Shown here: piece by piece, positions 1 through 6,045 of the stretch | Position numbering within the stretch: position 1 is the stretch's first letter | Layout of the letters: each line of letters opens with the position of its first letter | Source of the DNA: Anaerolineaceae bacterium UBA6107 | GTDB taxonomy: Bacteria; Chloroflexota; Anaerolineae; Anaerolineales; Anaerolineaceae | Assembly: GCA_002428455.1 (NCBI GenBank) | Contig: DIWL01000064.1 | Location: 26,047-49,329 of the forward strand | Length of the DNA stretch: 23,283 bases | Direction of reading: 5' to 3' | Notes under the pieces: generated by a model | The model's input: only the letters and a program-made list of their open reading frames with translations | Told to the model about the DNA's origin: nothing | Databases searched by the model: none | Position numbers and translations under genes: made by a program

Positions 1-238
1 CAAATCCCACCCTCGCCACTTTTTGTATTAAAAGATTGGATGCGGGTTTACTGGTGAGTAAGACCAGTACGCCGCAGATACTCACCCTTACCACGATCCA
101 TTTATACAGCTAACAGCATGTTCAAACACCCGTCAGGGTGCAAAAGGCTACCTTACCAACCAATGGTTTCATGTAAATACATCTGCGATGTGCCCTGCAC
201 ATGCAGTTGAATTATCAAATTTGTTTCTATGTCGTAAC
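1..238. other. Non-coding or gene-flank sequence, nothing firm
   Basis: No convincing gene is seen downstream of the minus-strand gene that ends at 239. There is an 8-bp inverted repeat (GGTGAGTA at 53-60 with TACTCACC at 79-86) and a small 5-bp hairpin (CACCC 127-131 with GGGTG 136-140) that, read on the minus strand, is followed by only a short T-rich stretch. The second could be a weak terminator for the 239-931 gene, but the stem is short and lies about 100 bases past the stop. No tRNA fold was found. Confidence 0.3.
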
Positions 239-931
239 TTATTCCTGCTTGATGTTTCCTACCAGCCAGGATCCCTTGGGCAGGCATTCTCCGGCACGAA
301 ATCCGGAATAATGTGGCTGGATAAATCTGAGCCGGAGCTGCCACAATTCAAGGTTAGCGTCGGTAAAGGCGGCTGATTTCCATTCAAAATGATATGGTTG
401 TTGGGCAGTGATCTTGTGGAATATGTGTTCGTTAGCCTGATCATCCCATTCACCAAAATACCTGGTGGCTTTGGTCGTTTTATCTATTACCGTCACATTC
501 ATCTGGAACAGGTAATCTCCAAGGTCGCCGCAGCTGCTGTAATAGTTGCGCTGCAAGTCAAGGCTGTAGCCGTTGATGTTCTGCCAGTCCTGGTTATTCC
601 TCAGGTCAGGTGAGAGCAGGTAAAACTGCAGCGATTTAACACTCGATGAGGCCAACGGCACTACAGGGCAGCCTGAGGCACCCAGAGCCAGGTTCTGGGA
701 GTTGCATAATTTAAAGTCGTAGGTAAAGTTATTTTGATCTGTGTAACAGGTCAGTTTGTTAAAATCCTGGTCGTAGAGCTGGTCGATGGTCCATCCTTGC
801 GTCGTACCATCATCGAATCGAAATGCCCCGGGTTTGAACAAATTGACGTATTCTTTTGGCAAACGCATTTCGAGTGCTGCGAGCGTTGCGATGGTTACCG
901 GTTTATTCCATCCCTCCCATTTGTAATCCAT
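239..931 (-). CDS. Hypothetical protein, 230 aa, possibly beta-rich
   Basis: I do not recognise the family. The protein has no signal peptide and no membrane segment, is rich in aromatic residues, Asn, Gln and Asp, and contains seven cysteines (for example in the KLTCYTDQ, FKLCNSQ and YSSCGDLGDY stretches). A segment near residues 37-52 (FRFDDGTTQGWTIDQ) resembles strand-rich carbohydrate-binding or jelly-roll domains, but this is only a resemblance. The ATG start is supported by a GAAAGG ribosome site (942-947) about ten bases upstream. The gene is preceded by a hairpin-plus-T-run terminator ending 20 bases before the start, with no other promoter between, so expression probably depends on read-through of that leader. 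Codon use looks similar to its neighbours. Real gene likely; function unknown. Confidence 0.7.
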   Translation of the reverse strand: MDYKWEGWNKPVTIATLAALEMRLPKEYVNLFKPGAFRFDDGTTQGWTIDQLYDQDFNKLTCYTDQNNFTYDFKLCNSQNLALGASGCPVVPLASSSVKSLQFYLLSPDLRNNQDWQNINGYSLDLQRNYYSSCGDLGDYLFQMNVTVIDKTTKATRYFGEWDDQANEHIFHKITAQQPYHFEWKSAAFTDANLELWQLRLRFIQPHYSGFRAGECLPKGSWLVGNIKQE

Positions 932-951
932 AGTAAATTACCTTTCAGATC

Positions 952-982
952 AAAAAAACCGTCCACATGATCGTGGGCGGTT
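952..982 (-). terminator. Intrinsic terminator (attenuator candidate) ahead of the 239-931 gene
   Basis: Read on the minus strand, AACCGCCCAC (982-973) pairs with GTGGACGGTT (966-957), a 10-bp stem with one G-U pair and a 6-base loop, followed directly by a run of seven to nine T (958-952 region). The gene start at 931 lies only 20 bases further on and its ribosome site follows the T run, so this is positioned as a leader terminator rather than an end-of-gene terminator. Confidence 0.7.
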
Positions 983-1060
983 CCTCTCCAATGAAGTCAT
1001 TTTGCGATTGTTTGGCAGCCACTAACGCAAAACAACCAACGAGAATGGGTTGGATTCTCA
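952..1060 (-). ncRNA. Structured leader or small RNA candidate (about 108 nt)
   Basis: Between a minus-strand extended -10 element and the terminator, the RNA has several helices that compete: GAGAAT (1059-1054) with ATTCTC (1046-1041); CCAAC (1053-1049) with GTTGG (1040-1036); TTTTGCG (1032-1026) with CGCAAAA (1006-1000); and GGTTGTTT (1037-1030) with AAACAATC (1013-1006, one G-U). The first pair overlaps the second, and the third overlaps the fourth. This is the layout of a transcription attenuator, or of a stand-alone small RNA that ends at the terminator. No known riboswitch class is recognised. Confidence 0.45.
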
Positions 1061-1065
1061 CATTT

Positions 1066-1071
1066 AGTATA
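1066..1071 (-). promoter_or_regulatory. Extended -10 promoter element (TGCTATACT)
   Basis: On the minus strand TATACT occupies 1071-1066 and is preceded by TGC, giving an extended -10 element, which reduces the need for a -35. Predicted transcription start is near 1059-1060, at the beginning of the structured leader. A weak -35 candidate (TTCCAA) lies 16 bases upstream. Confidence 0.5.
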
Positions 1072-1130
1072 GCACGGTCAATCTTTATTGGAATCGCTCA
1101 ATCTTTGCGAGTCTCGCAATTGGATGTTTT

Positions 1131-1181
1131 TTATGGACTTAAACTCCATAAGCAGGTTTGGAATTTATTATTCCATAAGCA
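1131..1181. repeat. Direct repeats and nested inverted repeats in AT-rich spacer
   Basis: The 10-mer TCCATAAGCA occurs at 1145-1154 and again at 1172-1181. TTATGGA (1131-1137) can pair with the TCCATAA of either copy, and TGGAA (1159-1163) pairs with TTCCA (1171-1175). A further 6-bp inverted repeat, TTGCGA/TCGCAA, lies at 1105-1119. The role is unknown. No gene is supported in the 932-1297 gap. Confidence 0.45.
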
Positions 1182-1241
1182 TTTCTGAGAACAGGATGTT
1201 GAGTTGTCGCTTTCAGTATCGCACTTGAATTTTTGATGGCA

Positions 1242-1271
1242 TTGAAAAATCTAAAAAAAATGCCGTACAAT
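1242..1271 (+). promoter_or_regulatory. Sigma-70-type promoter of the FGE-like lipoprotein gene
   Basis: TTGAAA (1242-1247) and TACAAT (1266-1271) are separated by 18 bases. The predicted start near 1278 leaves a leader of about 20 bases containing the AAAGGAG ribosome site for the gene at 1298. Confidence 0.6.
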
Positions 1272-1297
1272 GTAAAAAAGGAGCGAAAGGAGAAACC

Positions 1298-2176
1298 ATG
1301 AAAAAGATCCTTTTTGTAACCCTGTTAATCATATTTCTTGCCGGTTGCGGTACAACCCCAACAGCAGTGCCCACGCAAGCACCGGGACCGATCGCCACAG
1401 AAACACCAGCCGCGCCAGAGTTGCCGGAGGTTGAAGCACCGGAGGGCATGGTCTACATCCCTGCTGGTGAGTTCCAGATGGGCTGCGATCCGGAGCACAA
1501 CGGTGGATTTTCCTGCATCGCGGATGAGTTGCCGCTGCACACAGTAAAGCTGGACGGCTACTTCATTGATCAATTTGAGGTGACCAATGTTAAGTACGCC
1601 GAGTGTATCGCGGCGGATGGCTGCGAATTTCCCTCCAGGACAAATTCAGAAACCCGGGAATCCTACTTCGAAAATCCTGAGTTCGCCAACTACCCGGTGA
1701 TTTTTGTCACCTGGAAGGATGCCAATGACTTCTGCACCTGGGCTGGGAAACGGCTGCCCACTGAAGCAGAATGGGAAAAAGCCGCGCGGGGTTCCAAGCC
1801 AATAGCGTATTCGTGGGGAGATGAAAGTCCCACATGTGACCTGGTGAACAGTTACAACAACCAGGGCAACGCCAATTGCGCAGGGGATACCCAGGCAGTG
1901 GGTAGTTACGCGGCCGGTAACAGCCAGTACGGCGTAGCCGATATGGCGGGAAACGTCTGGGAATGGGTGAGTGACTGGTACAGCGAAGATTACTATGCGA
2001 TGTCACCTGTGAATAACCCGCCTGGACCGGAAGGATCCACGAATAAGGTATTACGCGGTGGAGGTTGGGGCAGCAAGTGGCCGCAATTACTCACCGCCAG
2101 CCGCGCCTTTGACCCGGACTTTAATAGCAGCAATGATGCCGGATTCCGCTGCGCATTATCTGCCGAGGGGAACTAG
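1298..2176 (+). CDS. Lipoprotein with formylglycine-generating-enzyme-like (SUMF1 fold) domain
   Basis: The 292-aa product has a lipoprotein signal (hydrophobic stretch to the lipobox LAGC, Cys17), a Thr/Pro-rich linker (about 18-50), then a full FGE-sulfatase/SUMF1 domain: MVYIPAGEFQMG (51-62), RLPTEAEWEKAARG (142-155), GNVWEWVSDWY (218-228), LRGGGWG (252-258) and GFRCA (282-286). It should be anchored on the outer face of the membrane. True FGE enzymes oxidise a sulfatase cysteine using a Cys pair that lies between the RGG and GFR motifs. Here the stretch 259-281 contains no cysteine, so sulfatase-activating activity is unlikely. Other members of this fold bind ligands or act in other oxidations. 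No sulfatase gene is nearby. The start is supported by AAAGGAG seven bases before the ATG and by a clear promoter. Confidence 0.88.
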   Translation: MKKILFVTLLIIFLAGCGTTPTAVPTQAPGPIATETPAAPELPEVEAPEGMVYIPAGEFQMGCDPEHNGGFSCIADELPLHTVKLDGYFIDQFEVTNVKYAECIAADGCEFPSRTNSETRESYFENPEFANYPVIFVTWKDANDFCTWAGKRLPTEAEWEKAARGSKPIAYSWGDESPTCDLVNSYNNQGNANCAGDTQAVGSYAAGNSQYGVADMAGNVWEWVSDWYSEDYYAMSPVNNPPGPEGSTNKVLRGGGWGSKWPQLLTASRAFDPDFNSSNDAGFRCALSAEGN

Positions 2177-2182
2177 GTTCAT

Positions 2183-2210
2183 TTGACGCACAGGGGGAAT
2201 TGATTATAAT
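2183..2210 (+). promoter_or_regulatory. Sigma-70-type promoter of the 74-aa protein gene
   Basis: TTGACG (2183-2188) and a perfect TATAAT (2205-2210) are 16 bases apart, just after the stop of the preceding gene. The gene at 2250 is thus independently transcribed, with a leader of about 33 bases. Confidence 0.65.
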
Positions 2211-2249
2211 GAGGTCAAGTGGGTAAATAAAATTTTTACAGGAGGAAAA

Positions 2250-2474
2250 ATGGCATACACGATGGATTCAAAGATCGGGGATTTCTTGAATGATCCCAAA
2301 GGCATGCAGGCGTTAGGTGAACTGATAGCTGAGCTCTCAAAGCATCCAATGGCCGGCCTCATCAAGGGAATGACGCTCAAGCAGGTTGTGGCAATCCCGC
2401 AGGTGAAAGCGGTCGGTTTGACCGAGGAGATGGTGAAGGTTGGTCTGGCGCACGTCAATGCCAAACTGAAATAA
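2250..2474 (+). CDS. Small helical protein, 74 aa, unknown function
   Basis: A short, soluble, probably all-helical protein with no signal or membrane segment. The order of motifs, a DPKGMQAL stretch (15-22), HPMAGLIKGMTLKQV (32-46) and LTEEMVKVGLAHV (57-69), resembles the small helical domain I recall as an insert or tail in some glycoside hydrolases (beta-glucosidase type), here standing alone. That likeness is from memory and not checked. The gene has everything expected of a real expressed unit: a near-consensus promoter, an AGGAGG ribosome site 2240-2245 immediately before the ATG, and a strong intrinsic terminator after the stop. It is transcribed as a single gene. Confidence 0.8.
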   Translation: MAYTMDSKIGDFLNDPKGMQALGELIAELSKHPMAGLIKGMTLKQVVAIPQVKAVGLTEEMVKVGLAHVNAKLK

Positions 2475-2502
2475 CCTGAACATCTTACAAAGGTGTTGAT
2501 GA

Positions 2503-2539
2503 TCACCGGAGGGTAAATTCCTTCCGGTGATTATTTTTT
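2503..2539 (+). terminator. Intrinsic terminator after the 74-aa protein gene
   Basis: TCACCGGA (2503-2510) pairs with TCCGGTGA (2523-2530), with GG/CC pairs possible inside the loop, followed by TTATTTTTT. Confidence 0.8.
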
Positions 2540-2577
2540 AAGGGAATATCAATAATGAAAAATAATAATATTGCTAC

Positions 2578-2607
2578 TTAACAATACTGTATGATATACA
2601 GTATAAT
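2578..2607 (+). promoter_or_regulatory. PadR operon promoter with perfect palindromic operator
   Basis: TTAACA (2578-2583) and TATAAT (2602-2607) are 18 bases apart. The spacer is filled by a perfect inverted repeat, ATACTGTAT (2584-2592), GAT, ATACAGTAT (2596-2604), which also runs into the -10. Binding of a dimeric repressor here would block RNA polymerase. PadR-family regulators commonly bind such AT-rich palindromes and control their own genes, so autorepression is inferred. The predicted start (2613-2615) coincides with the ATG at 2614. Confidence 0.7.
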
Positions 2608-2613
2608 AAATGC

Positions 2614-2955
2614 ATGATCGAACCCGAAAAACTCTCAGAACATGTGGAAAGATTGAACGCGGAATTGCGCCGTGGGTTGATCGTGCTGGTCGTGATGAGT
2701 CAACTGGAAGAAAAGCAATACGGTTACTCGCTACTTAAACAATTGGAAGAGAAAAGCTTCTCAATTACGCAGGACACCCTTTACCCAATGATGCGCAGGC
2801 TTGAAAACCAGGGTTATCTGCAGAGTGACTGGCAGCTTGACGACAACCGACCAAGACGATATTACCAACTGAACGAATTTGGCCAGGCAGTGTTGGATGC
2901 ACTGCGTAAAGATTGGAAAACCCAGCTGCGGATAATTGAGGAGATTGTAAGATGA
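2614..2955 (+). CDS. PadR-family transcriptional regulator
   Basis: The 113-aa protein is a winged-helix PadR-type regulator: an N-terminal helix, GYSLLKQLEEKSF (38-50), TQDTLYPMMRRLENQGYL (53-70), then the wing RPRRYYQLNEFGQ (79-91) and a short C-terminal helix, as in the small (about 110 aa) PadR subfamily. It probably binds the palindrome within its own promoter. There is no ribosome site before the ATG and the predicted transcript begins at or one base from it, so translation is probably leaderless. The stop overlaps the start of the next gene by four bases (ATGA), and PadR genes are typically paired with a HAAS-domain membrane protein, as here. The signal it responds to cannot be told from the sequence. 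Confidence 0.9.
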   Translation: MIEPEKLSEHVERLNAELRRGLIVLVVMSQLEEKQYGYSLLKQLEEKSFSITQDTLYPMMRRLENQGYLQSDWQLDDNRPRRYYQLNEFGQAVLDALRKDWKTQLRIIEEIVR

Positions 2956-4004
2956 AACTATCTGAGAAAAGTAACATTTTGTTGGAGCGCTATATTCTCG
3001 CTGTGGAACGACGCTTGCCCCTGCAGGGCAGGAAAGACATCCTGGCTGAGATCCGGTCGAATTTGATGGATTTACTGGAAGATCAGTATCCACCTGAGAC
3101 GGTGCTGGATGAAACACAGATGGAGCAGGAATTGCGGAAGTTGGGCTCACCCCATTCTGTCGCAGCAGGATATCGCCAGAGTGACGCGTTGATCGACCCG
3201 CGCTTCAATCCTGTATTTCGTTTCTTTGTGACCTTCGTCGCGCCGATCGTTGCCGGAGCGATGCTGCTCGCGGGAATCGTTTCTTTTGTGCTTAGCCAGG
3301 GTGAGAGCCCGTTCTGGGGTATCTGGGAGATGTTCTCCAACATCTGGGGAGCGGTAGTGGGATTGATCGGGTCTGTTGCCTTGATCCTGATCCTCATCAC
3401 CCGGTTCTTCCCCCAGCTGGGGCAGGGAAAGGACCTGGATTTCATGAAAGAGGAACAAAAGGAGTGGTCGATCAGTGATCTACCGGAGCGTGTACAGGAA
3501 ACCGATAAGGTGCATCCATGGGAACCGATCGCCGGGATCTTCTTCGGCATCATCGGTCTCTTGATCTTCACCGTCTTCTTCGAGGACCTGGCAGGTTTCT
3601 GGTGGCGCGTGGACGGGAATTGGAATATGGTGTCGATCTTCACTGCCAGCTTTATGACATTCCTTCCCTGGATCGCGATCAATATTGGTCTGGATATTTG
3701 CCGCAATGCATTGATCCTGTTCCAACACCAGTACACTTTGTTAACTCGCGTGTTTGAGATCGTGATTCTGAGTTCTGAGTTGGCTCTTGCCGCGGCGATG
3801 CTCAGAGCAAGGGACCTGATCAATTTCGACAAAACACTTGCTTTACAGCGCGGGTTACCTGCTGGAGCAGTCAAAGGGATCCAGGTAATGCTGGATATGA
3901 ATTTTGTACACTGGTTCCTTGTGTTCTTTATTGTGGTGATCAGCCTGTCTCTACTGAGCTGCATCGTGCGGCTGATCAAATCCGTCATCAAAAATGGTGT
4001 TTGA
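2952..4004 (+). CDS. HAAS/DUF1700-type N-terminal domain membrane protein
   Basis: The 350-aa protein starts with a charged helical domain (about 1-75) with the pattern LERYILAVERRLP, KDILAEIRSNLMDLLED and LRKLGSPHSVAAGYR, typical of HAAS/DUF1700 domains found beside PadR regulators. It is followed by about six hydrophobic segments: residues near 90-115, 128-152, 193-216, 228-250, 268-288 and 316-342. A soluble loop near 155-185 is rich in charged residues. The gene overlaps the PadR gene by four bases and is surely cotranscribed and translationally coupled. By analogy with the family the membrane protein is a target or partner of PadR control, perhaps sensing membrane stress; this is inference. 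The end is followed by a shared bidirectional terminator. Confidence 0.8.
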   Translation: MKLSEKSNILLERYILAVERRLPLQGRKDILAEIRSNLMDLLEDQYPPETVLDETQMEQELRKLGSPHSVAAGYRQSDALIDPRFNPVFRFFVTFVAPIVAGAMLLAGIVSFVLSQGESPFWGIWEMFSNIWGAVVGLIGSVALILILITRFFPQLGQGKDLDFMKEEQKEWSISDLPERVQETDKVHPWEPIAGIFFGIIGLLIFTVFFEDLAGFWWRVDGNWNMVSIFTASFMTFLPWIAINIGLDICRNALILFQHQYTLLTRVFEIVILSSELALAAAMLRARDLINFDKTLALQRGLPAGAVKGIQVMLDMNFVHWFLVFFIVVISLSLLSCIVRLIKSVIKNGV

Positions 4005-4025
4005 TCAGTATAAAAACTCAATTGA

Positions 4026-4057
4026 AAAAGCTCCGGACATAAAACGGAGCCTTTTTT
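4026..4057. terminator. Bidirectional intrinsic terminator between PadR operon and pfkA
   Basis: GCTCCG (4030-4035) pairs with CGGAGC (4045-4050). On the plus strand the stem is followed by CTTTTTT, and on the minus strand by TTTTTC, so it can end both converging transcripts. Confidence 0.8.
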
Positions 4058-4074
4058 ATTTAATGATCATGTTT

Positions 4075-5190
4075 TCAATCACCAAAGCACATGCCAAGGT
4101 CGCGAGCGGTGAGCATGGTATCGCAATCCAGCGGTACACTCTTCATACGTTTTGTAGCATCTGCCAGCGGCACATACTTAACTGTTGGAGGATCAAGAGC
4201 GACCATGACGCCTTGTTGTCCTTCATCCAGTGCCCTTACAGCGGCCGCACCAAAACGCAGCGCAATGAGCCGGTCATTGGATGTAGGCGTACCGCCGCGC
4301 AGCAGGTGACCCAACACGACCAGGCGGGCTTCCTTGCCGGTGATCTTCTGCAATTCCTCGGTTACCTTTTCCCCTACTCCGCCCAGCCTCTCTGCGCGCC
4401 CCACCTCTTTGTCCAGCACGGTGACCGATCCGCCCTTTGGAACTGCCCCTTCAGCTACCACAACGATCGAAAAATTGCTGCCGCTTTTTACGCGGTCCTC
4501 GATCTTCTTCGCCACGATGTTCAGGTCATAAGGGATCTCCGGGATCAGAACGACATCAGCAGAACCAGCCACACCAGATTCCAGAGCGATCCAGCCAGCG
4601 TAGCGGCCCATTACCTCCACAACGATGATGCGGCGGTGACTGGCAGCGGTGCTGTGTAAACGGTCCAGGCATTCCACGGCAAAACTGACTGCGGTATCAA
4701 AACCAAATGTGACGACCGTCTGGTCAAGGTCGTTGTCAATGGTTTTGGGCACACCGACGACGCGCAACCCTTTTTCTGCCAGCGAATTGGCGATCGACAT
4801 AGATCCATCGCCGCCAACTGAGATCAGTGCGTCGATCTCGTGCATGTAAAACGAACGCATCAATTCATCCGACCGGTCGATCTCGGTATAGGTGCCATCC
4901 GGATTCTTTACCGGGTAATGAAAGGGGTTTCCGCGGTTGGTGGTACCAATGATCGTGCCGCCCAGGTGGGTAATGCCGCGCACACGTTCCCGTGTGAGCT
5001 TGATGATCCCGCCCTCAACGTACTGCTCCGGCATCATCAACCCGTTGAAACCGTCACGAATGCCGTACATTTCCCAGCCGCGTCCCAGGCCAGCCAGCAC
5101 GGCTGCGCGAATGACTGCGTTCAAGCCCGGTGCATCTCCACCGCCGGTGGAAATGGCCACTTTCCTGATCGGAGCAGATTCCTTGCTCAT
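4075..5190 (-). CDS. pfkA: 6-phosphofructokinase (group III type)
   Basis: The 371-aa enzyme phosphorylates fructose 6-phosphate to fructose 1,6-bisphosphate, the committed step of glycolysis. Motifs: GGGDAPGLN (16-24), GGDGS (126-130), PKTIDND (148-154, with the catalytic Asp of the TIDND loop), MGRYAGW (194-200) and GHLLRGG (304-310). The Gly in GGDG is the residue kept in ATP-dependent enzymes (pyrophosphate enzymes have Asp there), while Lys149 in PKTIDND is the residue of pyrophosphate and actinomycete-type group III enzymes. By family knowledge that combination suggests an ATP-dependent, group III enzyme, probably without classical allosteric control. The ATG start has a GTGAGG ribosome site. 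The gene is divergent from phoB and converges on the PadR operon; it is monocistronic here. Confidence 0.95.
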   Translation of the reverse strand: MSKESAPIRKVAISTGGGDAPGLNAVIRAAVLAGLGRGWEMYGIRDGFNGLMMPEQYVEGGIIKLTRERVRGITHLGGTIIGTTNRGNPFHYPVKNPDGTYTEIDRSDELMRSFYMHEIDALISVGGDGSMSIANSLAEKGLRVVGVPKTIDNDLDQTVVTFGFDTAVSFAVECLDRLHSTAASHRRIIVVEVMGRYAGWIALESGVAGSADVVLIPEIPYDLNIVAKKIEDRVKSGSNFSIVVVAEGAVPKGGSVTVLDKEVGRAERLGGVGEKVTEELQKITGKEARLVVLGHLLRGGTPTSNDRLIALRFGAAAVRALDEGQQGVMVALDPPTVKYVPLADATKRMKSVPLDCDTMLTARDLGMCFGD

Positions 5191-5228
5191 GAGTACCTCA
5201 CTTTTTTCACTATACTATGTGATTTAAA

Positions 5229-5234
5229 ATTATA
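5229..5234 (-). promoter_or_regulatory. Possible -10 element for pfkA
   Basis: On the minus strand TATAAT lies at 5234-5229, giving a leader of about 30 bases before the pfkA start. Only a poor -35 (TTCATC, 18 bases upstream) is visible, so this is tentative. Confidence 0.35.
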
Positions 5235-5267
5235 TGATAATTCCAGCGAATTGATGAACGAAAATTC

Positions 5268-5297
5268 CAGGAGGAGGGTTTACAGGAGGAGGGTTTA
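5268..5297 (+). repeat. Perfect tandem duplication of a 15-mer
   Basis: CAGGAGGAGGGTTTA occurs at 5268-5282 and 5283-5297 without a spacer, upstream of the phoB promoter. Each copy contains a ribosome-site-like AGGAGG, but no start codon follows in a sensible position. A separate 8-mer, AATTCCAG, is repeated at 5239-5246 and 5263-5270. Confidence 0.9.
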
Positions 5298-5328
5298 TTG
5301 CTAAGAAGCTGGTATTTTCAAGTACAAT
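5298..5328 (+). promoter_or_regulatory. Candidate phoB promoter
   Basis: TTGCTA (5298-5303) and TACAAT (5323-5328) are 19 bases apart, longer than ideal. The -10 ends only six bases before the phoB ATG (5335), so the transcript would be leaderless or nearly so. No Pho-box repeat is evident here. Confidence 0.45.
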
Positions 5329-5334
5329 TTAATC

Positions 5335-6045
5335 ATGCCTGAAAAAATATTGATCGTCGAAGATGAAAAAACTTTACAGGAAACGCTTGTATACAATTTT
5401 GTAAAAGAAGGGTACCTGGTTAACAGTGCTGATGATGGATTGGCGGGTTTACAAATTGCGCGAACATGGAAACCGGACCTGGTGTTACTGGATGTAATGT
5501 TACCCAAATTGAATGGTTTTGAAGTTTGTAAGGCATTACGACCGGAAACAGATATTCCGATTTTACTGTTAACTGCCCGTGCTGAGGAGATCGACCGCGT
5601 CATTGGATTCGAAATTGGCGCGGATGATTATATAGTCAAGCCATTTAGCATGCGCGAGTTGATCGCACGCGTAAAAACACGGTTAAAAGCATATCAACGC
5701 ACAAATTTAGCATCAGGTGAACCCTCAAAAGCCACAGAACCCCCAGATGAGATCTTACTGGGTAACCTGGTGATCGACCGGAAGCGGCATGAGATCCGGT
5801 TGGATGATGTGGTTGTGCCATTAAAACCTAAGGAAATGGACCTGCTATGCTTCCTGGTTGAAAACAAGGGAAGGGCGGTCTCACGCGAGACCATTTTGGA
5901 AAAAGTATGGGGTTGGGATTACATCGGGGGCAGCCGTACTGTCGATGTTCACATCCGCTGGCTACGCAGCAAGATCGAAGCAAATCCTTCAAAGCCGGTG
6001 CGGTTGGTAACTGTACCCGGGCTGGGTTATAGATTCGAGTCCTGA
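5335..6045 (+). CDS. phoB: Phosphate response regulator, OmpR/PhoB family
   Basis: The 236-aa protein has an N-terminal receiver domain with acidic Glu9/Asp10, phospho-acceptor Asp53 in LLDVMLP, Thr80 and Lys102 in VKPF, joined by a linker (about 122-137) to an OmpR/PhoB winged-helix DNA-binding domain (138-236) with PKEMDLLCFL, SRETILEKVWGWDY and RTVDVHIRWLRSKIE. It is expected to be phosphorylated by the adjacent PhoR kinase in low phosphate and to activate the pst genes. Assignment to the phosphate regulon rests on the contiguous phoR-pstSCAB-phoU genes; sequence alone would only give OmpR family. No ribosome site precedes the ATG and the -10 is six bases upstream, suggesting leaderless translation. 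The stop overlaps the phoR start by one base (TGATG). Confidence 0.93.
   Translation: MPEKILIVEDEKTLQETLVYNFVKEGYLVNSADDGLAGLQIARTWKPDLVLLDVMLPKLNGFEVCKALRPETDIPILLLTARAEEIDRVIGFEIGADDYIVKPFSMRELIARVKTRLKAYQRTNLASGEPSKATEPPDEILLGNLVIDRKRHEIRLDDVVVPLKPKEMDLLCFLVENKGRAVSRETILEKVWGWDYIGGSRTVDVHIRWLRSKIEANPSKPVRLVTVPGLGYRFES

Noticed and set aside
53..86. Inverted repeat as terminator or tRNA arm
   Set aside because: No T run follows, and no cloverleaf can be built around it.
945..1060. T-box riboswitch, suggested by GAGAGGAACCGC near the terminator
   Set aside because: The leader is only about 110 bases, no specifier loop or AGUA-type motif is visible, the T-box sequence does not match well, and the downstream gene is not an amino-acid or tRNA gene.
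967..1188. Plus-strand 73-aa open frame
   Set aside because: It lies over the hairpin leader and repeats, has no ribosome site, and has no recognisable protein character.
3083..4021. 312-aa minus-strand open frame
   Set aside because: It is antisense to the HAAS membrane protein gene, has basic low-information composition and no ribosome site.
3994..4659. 221-aa plus-strand open frame
   Set aside because: It is antisense to pfkA and passes through the bidirectional terminator.
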